From an uncultured Prevotella sp. (lineage in GTDB: Bacteria > Bacteroidota > Bacteroidia > Bacteroidales > Bacteroidaceae): a stretch of 33,607 nucleotides of DNA. The stretch is from positions 1 to 33,607 of the forward strand of contig CABSIA010000015.1 in NCBI GenBank assembly GCA_902477645.1, in the 5' to 3' direction. A program made the position numbers and the translations under genes. A model generated the notes under the pieces. The model was given only the letters and a program-made list of their open reading frames with translations, was not told the origin of the DNA and did not search any database. Below are positions 5,882-15,800 of this stretch, one piece after another. Numbering within the stretch: position 1 is the stretch's first letter; every line of letters starts with the position of its first letter.

Positions 5882-8800
5882 TTATCGGATAACGGTCTTG
5901 GCTGCTGATACTTTGCCGTCGGCAGCCGTAGCCTTGATTACATAGATACCGGCAGGCATGCCGTTGAGCGATATACTTCCGTTGCCGCTTGTCATGTGTG
6001 AGCCGACAGAAGAGTAAACGTCAATCTTGCAGCCCTCGGCTGTAACGGTGCGTCCGCTGATGCTGATGTTGCTCTTGCCAGCCTCTACATTGCCGATAGA
6101 CGATGACGGAAGAACTGTGACATTTACCTTGACTGTCTTGCCTGCAAGTCCGAAGGTTATAGTGTTCTTGCCCTCTGCGACAGGTGTGAAGTAGAATACT
6201 ATGTTGCCTTCCTCGTCTACATCTGTCCACATCTCCTCCCAGTCGAACATATCCTCGTTTGTCATGTCGTAAGTCAGGCTCTCAAACAAGTCGTCTGTTA
6301 TCTGTCCGCCGGCGAGCGAGAGTGTTACAGTAAACTCTTTGCCAACCTCGGCTGTTATCTCGGCAGGTGTCGCAACGAGCAGGCCGCCTTCGTAATAAAG
6401 ACTTGGGCAAGTCTGGTCGCCGGTCATAGACCATGGGCTCTCGGCGTCGTAGCCGTATGCCCATCCAAGAGTTTCCATGAAGAAGCTCATGCCTGTCTCT
6501 TCAGCCTCGATAGATTTTCCCTCTGTTGTTGTGGCATCGTCGGCAATATTCTCAGCAACCTTGACCAATGTGGCCACAGCATAGTTGTCGGCGAGAGCTG
6601 CCTCTGCCGCTACAGGGTCGCCGTAGATAGGAGCCCAGTCGTTCTCCTCATCATAGCCAATGACTTCCGGCTCGTTGTTTACGGCAGACTTGCCTACGAT
6701 ACGGTGCATTGTGGCGTTCTGTCCTGGGTATGTCTCGTCGCCAGTTGTTCCAGAGAATGTGAGAGAAGACAGATTTACGTAGCAGCCCTTTACAACAGCT
6801 GTAGGCTCTGTAGGCTCTGCGGGCTCTTCCCCCTCCTCCTCGGTGGATGAGATTACGGGATAAAGCTCACCGACGATACCGCCGGTCTTGGGACCGCCGC
6901 CCCAGCGTGGTGCCTCTGTTGCCTCTATGGTTCCCTCGACATGGCAGTTTGCAATGAGTGCGCGCATAGACTCACCGGCTATACCGCCGATGGTATTTTT
7001 GCCCTTTATGTCGGCTTTCACGTGGCAGTTGGTAATGGCTCCGGCGTTGGCACTTGTAGCGGAGACTATACCGCCGATAGTGCTCTCACCTTCTATCTTG
7101 CCGTTAAATGCGCATGCGTTGACAGTTGACGATGTGAGCAGCTGGCCTACGATACCTGCAGCGGCATCTTCGGTGCTTGTTATCTCGCCAGTGAGCGAGC
7201 ATTCGGAAATAGAGGAGTAGAGGGTAGCCTTGCCTACAATGCCGGCAACGGCGCCTGTGCCGCTGACCTTGCCTCCGTAAACATGAATGCCGCTGATGGT
7301 GGCGCCAGTGGCATTGCCTATGAGCAAGCCCTGTCCGTCTGTAGTGGCGTTAAGCTCAGGATACAGGAAGTTGATGTCTTTAACGGTTGCAGCCTTGCTT
7401 CCCTCTGTGTTGTCGTCAGATGCGACTACCGGGAGCATTGAGCGGCCAGAAATCTTGAGGTTGGATATGATGTGTCCCATTCCGTCTAACGAGCCTGAGA
7501 ATGTGAAGGTGTTGGCATAATTCAGCTCGTTGCCAGCCGCGTCGATATCGCACCCCAACACATAGTGGGCAGAAGGATTTGCCTTCATCTGCTGCAGACC
7601 GCCGAAAGTGGTTATGACGTATGGATTGTCTACACTTCCCTCGCCCTCGTCGTAGAGGCTGAGAGGCAGAGAATAGCTTACGTTTGTCATCTTGTCGTTG
7701 TTGTTGTAAACCACAGACATCTTTGGGTTGTCGGTTCCGATGTTGACAAGCATTATATAGCGCAGGCTGCCGAGAGTCTCGTCAGGGGTGAGCTGCAGCA
7801 GCATGCCTTTCTCGGGGTCTGAGCTTACAACGAGCAGCTCCTCGTGGTTCCCTGTCTGCCCGGAAACGTTGCGGCGCTTAACGAGTACAAGATATTCGCG
7901 CGCGTCGTCGATGTTGAAAATATAAGGGTTGAAAGCATCGACGTTTGAATAAACTTGTGCGAGGTCTATGTCCTGCCCAAGGTTCAGGTCGTCAATGTGG
8001 TCTATCTCGCCGTTTGTCTTCACGTATGCCACGTAGGTGTGCATGTTGCCGTCGCTGTCGCTGCCGCCGTAGGTCTGTGGGCAAACCAGAAGATATCCGT
8101 CGGCTGTGGCTACACGGTCGGTCTCTGTGGTGAGATAAATTCCTTTGCCGAGGTCGTATGGCATTGAGAACTCCACATTGCCTGTCGTAAGGTCTGTGAA
8201 GTCGAATGTGTAGGCTCCGTCGTTACTCTCCTTTGCAAACATTACCATTGGGGCCTCGCCGGGGATGTCGCTCATAAAGTAGCCGCCAAGGACATTTGAC
8301 GCGAGGTCGAGTTTCTTCTCGCCTTCGGCAGTCTCGCCTTTCTTGGCTGCAGATACCACGAGGAAGTCGTAGCTGTAGTCGTCGTGACTTGGTATGAAAT
8401 GCTCGCGGGTGATAATGAGCGACGGCTCGTCGTCATCGGTATAGCGGCCGAAAGATATGTCGTCGTTATAAGCGAATGCGCCGTTGTACATGAAATAGCA
8501 GTCGTCGGCAGTAGTTGTTGAGGCTATGGTGGTGGTGCTGTAAAGCTCTATCTCTGAAGACCATGCTGACGGTGCTGAGTAGATTTCGCATATAAGCTCG
8601 TTGTTTGCAGCCGGATTGTCGTTTGTATAGTCATACGGGTCCTCATACCAGCTGTATTTCATGTGGTTTATAGCGAAATATGGCAGGCCGTTGTGGGCTG
8701 TGCTTAAGAATGGGATTGCGTTTTCGCCAGCAAGGGTTATTGACGGAATGCGGACTGTGAGCTTAGGGGCTTCCATTCCGCTGTAGCCTGCCGACTTGTA

Positions 8801-9556
8801 GGTTTTGTAAACGTAGTCGGCAACGTTCATAATGCCGTTAATCTCAGGAGTCTCGGTAGTTTCCTCGGTCTGGAATGTAATCCAGAATTTCTCGCTCCAT
8901 GCGTCGGTGGCAGTGTTTACGGCAGATACATAATACCCTCCGAAAGTCGCTACCGGCACGTTGTTGCCTATGGAATAAGCTCTTGTGCTGTAGTTGTTTA
9001 CATAGTTGACGGTGTTGCATGCTATGCCCACCATAATCTCGTAAGCGTTGTCGTAGTTGAAGAATTTCTGAGTCACGAGTGTGCCCACCTCAATCTGTGC
9101 GATTTTTGTCTCGTCCTCGGCAAGAGTCACCTCGTCCTCAACTGTGCCGATTTGGTTGAAAGCAGCATCGTAAACCGTAATCTTGTAACCCTTAATCAGG
9201 TTCTCTTGCCAGGCGCCATGGTCAACGGTCTCTTTCTTGTAGTCCATGGTGTAGTACCATGTCTCGTTTTTCGGACCGTCAAGATACCCCTGCTCGTCGG
9301 CGGCAGGAAGTGTGGTCGTGATGAGTTCCCTGTTAGTGGCCTTTACCTGTATGCCGGCTTTGGCTTTTGTCTGTGAAGGTGTGTTGAAATCCGACAGAGA
9401 GCCGAACTCTCTCATTTCTGCTTTTGCTTTTGGGGCAAAGCGGAACAGCTCATGGCGCAATGCTTTCTTTACACCATCTTTAGCTGTTGTCGCAGAGGTG
9501 GCTGATGCCGAAAGGGCAATCATCGCACCCGCGAGAAATAGTAAAACTTTTTTCAT
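5882..9556 (-). CDS. Large secreted GLUG-repeat protein with type IX secretion tail
   Basis: A 1224-residue exported protein of unknown ligand. Residues 1-20 are a signal peptide (MKKVLLFLAGAMIALSASA). About 40-640 is a region without motifs that I recognise, rich in Tyr, Asp and Thr. About 642-925 carries GLUG-type repeats (GIVGKATLYSSISECSLTG, IGGIVSATSANAGAITNCH, IGGIAGESMRALIANCHVEG), a beta-helical module common in Bacteroidota surface proteins. An acidic Pro/Glu insert (EEEGEEPAEPTEPT, near 903-918) interrupts it. About 1060-1150 looks Ig-like. Residues 1160-1224 end in MPAGIYVIKATAADGKVSAAKTVIR, a type IX (Por) sorting tail that predicts surface attachment or release. It lies 85 bp after the toxin gene on the same strand and has its own terminator. 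Confidence 0.85.
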   Translation of the reverse strand: MKKVLLFLAGAMIALSASATSATTAKDGVKKALRHELFRFAPKAKAEMREFGSLSDFNTPSQTKAKAGIQVKATNRELITTTLPAADEQGYLDGPKNETWYYTMDYKKETVDHGAWQENLIKGYKITVYDAAFNQIGTVEDEVTLAEDETKIAQIEVGTLVTQKFFNYDNAYEIMVGIACNTVNYVNNYSTRAYSIGNNVPVATFGGYYVSAVNTATDAWSEKFWITFQTEETTETPEINGIMNVADYVYKTYKSAGYSGMEAPKLTVRIPSITLAGENAIPFLSTAHNGLPYFAINHMKYSWYEDPYDYTNDNPAANNELICEIYSAPSAWSSEIELYSTTTIASTTTADDCYFMYNGAFAYNDDISFGRYTDDDEPSLIITREHFIPSHDDYSYDFLVVSAAKKGETAEGEKKLDLASNVLGGYFMSDIPGEAPMVMFAKESNDGAYTFDFTDLTTGNVEFSMPYDLGKGIYLTTETDRVATADGYLLVCPQTYGGSDSDGNMHTYVAYVKTNGEIDHIDDLNLGQDIDLAQVYSNVDAFNPYIFNIDDAREYLVLVKRRNVSGQTGNHEELLVVSSDPEKGMLLQLTPDETLGSLRYIMLVNIGTDNPKMSVVYNNNDKMTNVSYSLPLSLYDEGEGSVDNPYVITTFGGLQQMKANPSAHYVLGCDIDAAGNELNYANTFTFSGSLDGMGHIISNLKISGRSMLPVVASDDNTEGSKAATVKDINFLYPELNATTDGQGLLIGNATGATISGIHVYGGKVSGTGAVAGIVGKATLYSSISECSLTGEITSTEDAAAGIVGQLLTSSTVNACAFNGKIEGESTIGGIVSATSANAGAITNCHVKADIKGKNTIGGIAGESMRALIANCHVEGTIEATEAPRWGGGPKTGGIVGELYPVISSTEEEGEEPAEPTEPTAVVKGCYVNLSSLTFSGTTGDETYPGQNATMHRIVGKSAVNNEPEVIGYDEENDWAPIYGDPVAAEAALADNYAVATLVKVAENIADDATTTEGKSIEAEETGMSFFMETLGWAYGYDAESPWSMTGDQTCPSLYYEGGLLVATPAEITAEVGKEFTVTLSLAGGQITDDLFESLTYDMTNEDMFDWEEMWTDVDEEGNIVFYFTPVAEGKNTITFGLAGKTVKVNVTVLPSSSIGNVEAGKSNISISGRTVTAEGCKIDVYSSVGSHMTSGNGSISLNGMPAGIYVIKATAADGKVSAAKTVIR

Positions 9557-9641
9557 ATTGATTTGGTTAAAAAATATTTCTTGTCTGTTTTTTGTTTATA
9601 TGGCTGTTGAAAGCAGTAAAAACATCTGTTGGTGAAATTTG

Positions 9642-9983
9642 TTATTTCAAGCCTGACAAATGAAGAAACTCTTCTAATTCATTCTTGCTGATAGATGAGC
9701 GTTCTGATTTGTCGTAGATATAAAGCAGGTTGATTTCTGTCTCGTCTACAGAAACAACAATTGTAAAAGTGATAACTCGTGCGCCGCCGCTTTTACCTTT
9801 CCCTTTAGAGGTAATCTTCATACGTATCTTACGAAAACCACCTCCAAGGTCAATTCCCGTTTCAGGGTTGGCTATTAGATTTTCTCGAAATTCTGTTATG
9901 TCATTCAGCAAAGACGGGTAGCGTTTATTAAGGCGTTTGAATTCCTTCTTAAACGTCCAGGTAATCTCGGTCTTAAATTTCAT
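9642..9983 (-). CDS. RelE/ParE-superfamily toxin
   Basis: A 113-residue type II toxin-like protein, usual size for RelE/HigB relatives. It opens ITWTFKKEFKRLNKRYPSLLNDI, has a basic central strand region (GGGFRKIRMKITSKGKGKSGGARVITF, residues 47-73) and ends with the strand INLLYIYDKSERSSIS, typical of mRNA-interferase folds. The ATG lies inside the last codons of the antitoxin gene (11-bp overlap, 9973-9983), which implies translational coupling. The substrate (ribosome-bound mRNA) is inferred from the family. Confidence 0.82.
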   Translation of the reverse strand: MKFKTEITWTFKKEFKRLNKRYPSLLNDITEFRENLIANPETGIDLGGGFRKIRMKITSKGKGKSGGARVITFTIVVSVDETEINLLYIYDKSERSSISKNELEEFLHLSGLK

Positions 9984-10224
9984 TTCTCATTTCTTTTATA
10001 AAATCATCAAAAGACTGAGTCCTACAAGCTTTTACATCCATATACCCCTGTTTGATGCCTTCAAACACCTCTTCTTTGCTGATGTGCTCCGTCTCGTCAG
10101 CTTGTTCTTTTTTCTGTTTTGCCAAACGTTTGATAGCCTTTAGGGCCTTTTTCATAAAGCTTTCATCTTCTGCGATTACGCTGAGCTGCCGGAACAGTTC
10201 AGCATTGAGTTCTAATGTTGTCAT
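9973..10224 (-). CDS. Antitoxin of the RelE-type pair
   Basis: An 83-residue charged protein (MTTLELNAELFRQL...). A predicted helical N-terminal half (residues 1-45, ending AIKRLAKQKKEQ) probably dimerises and binds DNA. The acidic C-terminal half (ISKEEVFEGIKQGYMDVKACRTQSFDDFIKEMRNEI) would wrap the toxin. The frame extends upstream to 10416, but that part crosses the promoter box at 10324-10331 and reads like untranslated sequence, so I use the ATG at 10224. I do not recognise the exact antitoxin family; the assignment rests on size, order and overlap with the toxin. Confidence 0.78.
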   Translation of the reverse strand: MTTLELNAELFRQLSVIAEDESFMKKALKAIKRLAKQKKEQADETEHISKEEVFEGIKQGYMDVKACRTQSFDDFIKEMRNEI

Positions 10225-10323
10225 AGATTTATCCTCCTGATGTTTTGTTTTTTTTCTATATAGTTTAGATGGAAATGCTTGTCTTGCACACTCTCTGCCG
10301 TTTATTTGATAAGAAATCCGTTG

Positions 10324-10417
10324 CAAAGATAGTGCAAATGAGTGGAATAGAAAAGAAAAATCGAATTTTTCTTTTCTATTCCCGAGTGCAGCCTGTCTTA
10401 TCAAAAGATAGTGCAAA
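10324..10417 (-). promoter_or_regulatory. Toxin-antitoxin promoter/operator region
   Basis: Minus-strand -7 box TATCTTTG at 10324-10331. A 14-bp direct repeat AAAGATAGTGCAAA occurs at 10325-10338 and 10404-10417, so a second -7-like box lies 79 bp further upstream. Between them is a perfect 18-bp inverted repeat, 10344-10361 and 10365-10382, with a 3-bp centre. Such nested symmetry fits autoregulation by the antitoxin (inference). Confidence 0.65.
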
Positions 10418-10507
10418 ATTTCGATTAATCGAAGAGAATGTATGTTTATTTGTATTTTCGAGCTTTAGAAATTTATTTATAATGAATGAAATGTGAAATA
10501 TTATTCT

Positions 10508-10515
10508 TAATTTTG
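10508..10515 (+). promoter_or_regulatory. Possible -7 box for the carbonic anhydrase gene
   Basis: TAATTTTG matches TAnnTTTG. No clear TTTG -33 box stands 19-21 bp upstream, so this is weak support. Confidence 0.4.
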
Positions 10516-10574
10516 CAGCTGGAAAAGGCCATGAGGTTCTAAGGTCTTACCTGCAGAACCCACAGAACCTACCA

Positions 10575-10606
10575 AACCTCACAACCTTAAAACCTCACAA
10601 CCTCAA
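10575..10606. repeat. Octamer array abutting the carbonic anhydrase start
   Basis: Four consecutive 8-bp words: AACCTCAC, AACCTTAA, AACCTCAC, AACCTCAA, ending 4 bp before the ATG at 10611. Degenerate copies (GAACCCACA, GAACCTACCA) precede them. The array occupies the place of the ribosome-binding site. Confidence 0.7.
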
Positions 10607-10610
10607 AACA

Positions 10611-11153
10611 ATGATAGACCAGATTATTGAATTCAACAAAGAGTTTGTGGCTTCTAAAGCCTACGAGAAGTATATAACCGACAAATATCCCGACAAGAAG
10701 TTGGCGGTGTTGAGCTGCATGGACACACGGCTGACAGAGCTGTTGCCCGCAGCTTTAGGTCTGAGAAACGGTGACGCCAAGATAATAAAGAATGCAGGCG
10801 GACTTGTTATCTCGGCTTTCGACTCTGCCATGCGCAGCATCATAGTTGCCATTTATGAGTTGGGAGTTGAGGAGATTATGGTTGTCGCACACTCGCATTG
10901 TGGAGCATGCCACATGAGCTACAGCCATTTCCACGAGCAGATGATAGCCAGGGGGATAACAGACGAGACACTCAATGTCATACGCAAATGCGGTATAGAC
11001 CTCGACTCGTGGCTCGAGGGATTTAAAGATACGCCGGAGTCGGTGCGGAAAACTGTTGAGACCATAAAGACACACCCGTTGGTGCCTGCCGACATCACAG
11101 TCCGCGGCTTTATCATTGACTCTGAGACAGGTGAGCTTGGCGAGGTGTTTTAA
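10611..11153 (+). CDS. Beta-class carbonic anhydrase
   Basis: Reversible hydration of CO2 to bicarbonate, cytoplasmic, supplying bicarbonate for carboxylations in a CO2-dependent gut-type anaerobe. The 180-residue length is that of the short beta-CA subfamily. Zinc ligands are C36, H94 and C97, with the D38-R40 dyad in SCMDTRL (35-41) and HSHCGAC at 94-100. The start MIDQIIEFNKEFV matches relatives. An octamer array sits immediately before the ATG and another follows the stop at 11170-11217. It appears monocistronic, divergent from the toxin-antitoxin operon. Confidence 0.95.
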   Translation: MIDQIIEFNKEFVASKAYEKYITDKYPDKKLAVLSCMDTRLTELLPAALGLRNGDAKIIKNAGGLVISAFDSAMRSIIVAIYELGVEEIMVVAHSHCGACHMSYSHFHEQMIARGITDETLNVIRKCGIDLDSWLEGFKDTPESVRKTVETIKTHPLVPADITVRGFIIDSETGELGEVF

Positions 11154-11169
11154 ATCTTAAAACTAACAA

Positions 11170-11217
11170 TTTGTCTACTTGTTAACTCGTTCACTCGTTC
11201 ACTTGTTAACTTGTTTA
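11170..11217. repeat. Octamer array after carbonic anhydrase
   Basis: Consecutive 8-bp words TTTGTCTA, CTTGTTAA, CTCGTTCA, CTCGTTCA, CTTGTTAA, CTTGTTTA. Period 8 is kept while individual bases drift (consensus CTYGTTMA). Confidence 0.75.
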
Positions 11218-11235
11218 CAAAAAAACACACAAATA

Positions 11236-11267
11236 TTTGTTTGGTAAACAAAAAATACATATCTTTG
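11236..11267 (+). promoter_or_regulatory. Promoter of the GH28 gene
   Basis: TTTG (11236-11239), 20 bp, TATCTTTG (11260-11267): an exact match to the Bacteroidota housekeeping consensus, about 76 bp upstream of the ATG at 11344. Confidence 0.85.
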
Positions 11268-11343
11268 CAAAGTAAAGTTAAAATCGTGTGAGCGGTTCTT
11301 TACAGCCTGCTAAATTTTTTACTGCTAAATCAGAATTAATCGG

Positions 11344-12651
11344 ATGAACAGATACATATTAAGCCTATTGTTACTTGCAAATGCTGTTCTCGCATCTGCG
11401 CAGAATGTGTTTAATGTATTGGATTATGGAGCTAAAGGCGACGAGGCGACCGATGACGCCGTAGCCATTCAGAAAGCCATTGACGAGTGCTCGGCTCAGG
11501 GTGGCGGTATGGTTCTTCTTCCTGCCAACCACACTTTTATGACCGGCCCGCTGTGTCTGAAGTCGAATGTTGACCTGCATCTTGAGGCAACGGCCACGCT
11601 GCTGGCAAATCCCGATGAGAAAATTTATAATCTCAGCGCATTCGGAAAGAACGAGGGGGAGGGCATGATGTGGATTTATGCCAATGGAGCCGACAACATA
11701 TCCATTACCGGCAAGGGCACAATCCACGGCAACGGCATAGCCTTTATGGGCAAGGAGCTTGGCGACTCATACGAGCTGAAACCCGTGACAACTTTCGACC
11801 CGCGTCCTCATGTGCTTACGCTTATTGGCGTAAACAAACTGACAATACGTGACATCACAATCCGCGACGGTGCCTATTGGACTGTGCATCTTATTGGATG
11901 CGACGGTGCCGTGATAGACGGAATAAATCTGTTGAACAATCTTAAAATCAGAAATGGCGACGGCATAGACCTCGACCATAGCCGAAACGTGAGAATAAGC
12001 AACTGTCATATCACATCGGGCGATGACTGTATCTGCCTGAAAAACCGCCGTGAGTTTGAGCAGTATGGCGCTTGCCATGACATAACTGTCACAAACTGCG
12101 TAATGACGAGCCGCTCATGCGCCATAAAGATTGGCAGCGAGAACATGGACTCCATCTACAATGTTGTTTTCGACAACTGTGTCATAACACGCTCCAACCG
12201 AGGACTCGGCATTCAGAACCGTGACGAGGGAACCGTAACCGACGTGGTGTTCTCTAACATACAGATGGATTGCCGTCTCTGGAGTGATGTGTGGTGGGGA
12301 AAGGCAGAGCCTATCTACGTTACAAGCTATCCGCGTGCCAACGGAAACCACAAGGATGCCAACTGGCGTTTCCCGAAGGGTGAGACTGTAGGCAGGTGCG
12401 GAGAGGTGAGCCGGATATTCTTCAACAACATCACCGCCGTAAGTGAGAACGGATGCTTCGTTGGCGGCGATGTGAAAGGGAAAGTAAACAATGTTTATTT
12501 CAACAACGTAAGGCTATTCAACAAGAAAGTCACCAATTACAAGGGTGGAGAGATAGACTTGCGCCCATGTCGTGACACTCGGTTCTTGCCTACTCAGGGC
12601 AGAAAAGTTACAACACAGAACGTCACAGAATGCAGCTTGCAGGTGATGTGA
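11344..12651 (+). CDS. GH28 family glycosidase (polygalacturonase-like), secreted
   Basis: A 435-residue right-handed beta-helix enzyme with a signal peptide (MNRYILSLLLLANAVLASAQ) and an N-terminal module FNVLDYGAKGDEATDDAVAIQKAI typical of pectin-acting GH28 proteins. Catalytic-site blocks are NGDGIDLD and SGDDCICLK, which supply the three aspartates. The usual GHG histidine block is replaced by RSCAIKIGSE, and the RIK block by RGLGIQNR, so it is probably an exo-acting or otherwise specialised member rather than a classical endo-polygalacturonase (inference). It acts in the periplasm or at the surface on galacturonic-acid-containing chains. It heads the PUL and has its own consensus promoter. 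Confidence 0.88.
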   Translation: MNRYILSLLLLANAVLASAQNVFNVLDYGAKGDEATDDAVAIQKAIDECSAQGGGMVLLPANHTFMTGPLCLKSNVDLHLEATATLLANPDEKIYNLSAFGKNEGEGMMWIYANGADNISITGKGTIHGNGIAFMGKELGDSYELKPVTTFDPRPHVLTLIGVNKLTIRDITIRDGAYWTVHLIGCDGAVIDGINLLNNLKIRNGDGIDLDHSRNVRISNCHITSGDDCICLKNRREFEQYGACHDITVTNCVMTSRSCAIKIGSENMDSIYNVVFDNCVITRSNRGLGIQNRDEGTVTDVVFSNIQMDCRLWSDVWWGKAEPIYVTSYPRANGNHKDANWRFPKGETVGRCGEVSRIFFNNITAVSENGCFVGGDVKGKVNNVYFNNVRLFNKKVTNYKGGEIDLRPCRDTRFLPTQGRKVTTQNVTECSLQVM

Positions 12652-12664
12652 ATGAGGTTTTGAG

Positions 12665-12788
12665 ATATAGGAGTTAAAGGGAGTTAAGGAGTTAAGGAGT
12701 TAAGCCGGATGCTTATTTGCCGTAAATCCAAGCTCTCAAGACTAATGGCTTAACTCCTTAACTCCTTAACTCCCTTTAACTCCTATAT
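12665..12788. repeat. Perfect 42-bp inverted repeat made of GGAGTTAA octamers
   Basis: Arms 12665-12706 and 12747-12788 are perfect reverse complements, separated by 40 bp. Each arm holds four GGAGTTAA words (left arm at 12670, 12680, 12688 and 12696). It lies between the GH28 stop (12651) and the SusC start (12862). In RNA it would form a very stable stem; no T-run follows directly. Confidence 0.9.
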
Positions 12789-12861
12789 GTCTCCCAACAT
12801 TATAACCTTACAATTGTACGAAACTATTTTTTTTATTCATAAACCTTAAAAATTAACACTT

Positions 12862-15800
12862 ATGCTAAAAGTACGAAACCTATCTAAAGCAGGTATGCTG
12901 AAGACAGCCTTCTCAGCATCTTTGTTGCTTTGTAGTACAGCAGCTATGGCACAGAGCCAGAAGTCGGGTGTCATCAAGGACGCCAATGGCGAGCCTTTGG
13001 TTGGCGTGACCGTATTGGAACAGGGTACATCTAACGGTACCGTTACCGATGTCAACGGACGCTACACTCTCAAGACAACTAAGGCCAATGCCAAGCTGAA
13101 AGTGTCCTACATCGGTTATGAGACACAGTACATCACTCCAGGACAGAGCGTCACCCTCGCAGCTGACGACGAGACTCTCAACGAGGTTGTTGTCGTAGGC
13201 TATGGTACAATGCGCCGTAAAGACGTGACATCTTCAATTACTACCGTGTCTGCAAAAGACCTGAACAAGGGTGTATATACAGACCCCGCACAGATGTTGC
13301 AGGGCAAGGTGCCGGGATTGGTGGTCAGCTCAACAGGCGACCCTAACGGCTCGGCCAGCATGACACTTCGTGGTGCGTCTTCATTGCGTACTGGCGAGGC
13401 TATGCAGCCTTACTATGTTATCGACGGTATTCCTGGGGTAGATATCTCTATGGTGGCTCCAGATGATATCGAGTCTATCGATGTTCTCCGCGATGCCTCT
13501 GCCACAGCCATCTACGGCTCAAAGGCGGCCAACGGTGTTATCATGATTACCACCAAGAGCGGCAAGAGCAATCAGGATCGTGTAAACGTTACCTATTCTG
13601 GATATGTGGCATTCGACGATGTTGCCAAGACTCTCGATATGGCTACAGCTGATGATATCCGCTCATACGTTCAGAAAAACAATCTGGACTATGTTTACGA
13701 CTACGGACATAGCACCGACTGGCAGGACGAGGTTCTCCGCACAGGCATCAGTCACAACCATAACCTCTCTATCAATGGTGGTGGCAAGAAGACCACTTAC
13801 ATGGCTTCTCTGAACTACATAGATCGTGAGGGTATTGTGAAAGGTACTGACATGAACCGTATTAACTTCCGCTCATTGGTTTCTTCTAAATTGCTGAAAG
13901 ACCATCTTGATGTATCTGTTGGCCTCAATGCCATGTATGGCGAGCATAGGGGGGTGAAAGCTGATTACGATGGTGCGTCTGTTTTCGATGCCATGAACTA
14001 TTTCAACCCAACACTGCCTGTTTACGATGAGAATGGCGGATGGTCAAAGGGTGACGGCTCACAGAACTTCAACCCTCTCTCTCTTATCAACGAGGACCGC
14101 TCGGAAACTATGTGGAAGCGCATGCAGTTCATTGGTAAGGCTACGGCATACCTGTATAAAGGACTTACATGGAACATGAACTATCAGTACAGCAACAATC
14201 AGCGTACCTACAGCGGCTATGACTCTCACAACTCACAGTTACCAGGTATCAGCGACTATAACGGACGTGCACAGCGCAGCACATATTTCGGTGACACACA
14301 GACCTTTGAGACATATTTCAACTACGATACAACTATTGCCAAGGTTCACAAGCTTGGTGTAATGGCAGGTTACTCTTGGGAAGAGCGTGTAAGAAATGAC
14401 GGTTTCGGTTTGACCGTACACAACTTCTTCGATGACGCTTTGAGCTGGAACCAGCTTTTCTATGCAGGTGCTATTGATGGTATGACAGCAGTAGAGAGCG
14501 GAACCAAGGAGAAAATCCGCAACATATCTTTCTATGGTCGTCTCACTTACTCGTTCGACAGCCGCTATATGTTGCAGGCAACCATTCGCCGTGACGGTTC
14601 TTCTGTATTTGGCGACGGTCACAGATGGGGTACATTCCCATCAGCATCTGTTGCTTGGAATATTACAGAGGAGAAGTTTATGGACGGCATCAAGGAGTCT
14701 TTGAAGCTCTCTAACCTGAAACTCCGTGTCGGCTATGGTGTCAGTGGTAACGCCCTTGGCTTCGGTGCCTACTCTGCTGTATCAACATACGGATTAAAAG
14801 ATAATAAACACACAACTACAACCATCAATGGTGTGCCTTATGCAACTTTGGAGGCTACAAAGCTTGCCAATCCAGATTTGAAGTGGGAAAAGACAGGCAT
14901 GTTTAACATCGGCCTTGACTTCGCTTTCTTCAACGGACGTCTGAACGGATCTATTGAGTACTACAACAAGGTTACTAAGGATCTTATCTGGAATTATCCT
15001 GTATCGTCGTTCATCTATCCGTATGGCGAGATAGCAGCCAACGTTGGTAAGATTACCAACCGTGGCGTTGAGTTCTCTATCAACGCAATCCCTGTACAGA
15101 CAAAGGATTTCCGTTGGCAGACCACTTTGAACATCTCGCACAACAAGAACACTGTTAACAAACTGTCAAACGAGAAGTACTCTGCAAAATCTTACCATCA
15201 GGGCGACCCACGTGTTGCTGGTGTGTCTGCTGAAGGCTATACACAAGAAATTCTGGAAGGACAGCCTCTCGGAACATTCTACACATTCGAATTTGCCGGT
15301 TATGACGAACACGGAGTTTCTGTTTATTGGGAGCACGATGCCGAGACTGGCGCACGCACAGGCAACAAAATCAAGGCTCCTGGGTATAAGGACCGTGCCA
15401 TTACTGGTTGCGCACAGCCTGACATCAACTTGGGTTGGAACAACGAATTCAACTACAAGAACTGGAGCCTCTCTATGTTCTTCACAGGTGTATTCGGTAA
15501 CGATATCTACAACGGTATGCGCGCACACTATACCGCTCCTGACTTCTTTACAGGCGGTAAGAACGTGTTGAAGGAATTCGTAACAGAGCGTCCTGCTACA
15601 GATGCAAGCACTAACATTCCTTCTGACAAGTTCATTGAGAACGGATCATACCTTCGTTTGAAGACTCTTACATTGGGGTATACTTTCCGCAATCTTGACG
15701 GATGGGCTAACAGTATTCAGCTCTATGCCACTGCCAACAACCTCTTTACCATCACTGGCTATGATGGTCTCGACCCAGAGGTTAACATGGGCGGCATTGA

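Noticed and set aside
10225..10416. Upstream extension of the antitoxin frame
   Set aside because: It crosses the promoter box and the inverted repeat, and the residues do not resemble an antitoxin.
13949..13960. G-run inside susC as another GC-rich element copy
   Set aside because: Only a six-G run without the paired C-run or the flanking AGCC/GGCT ends.
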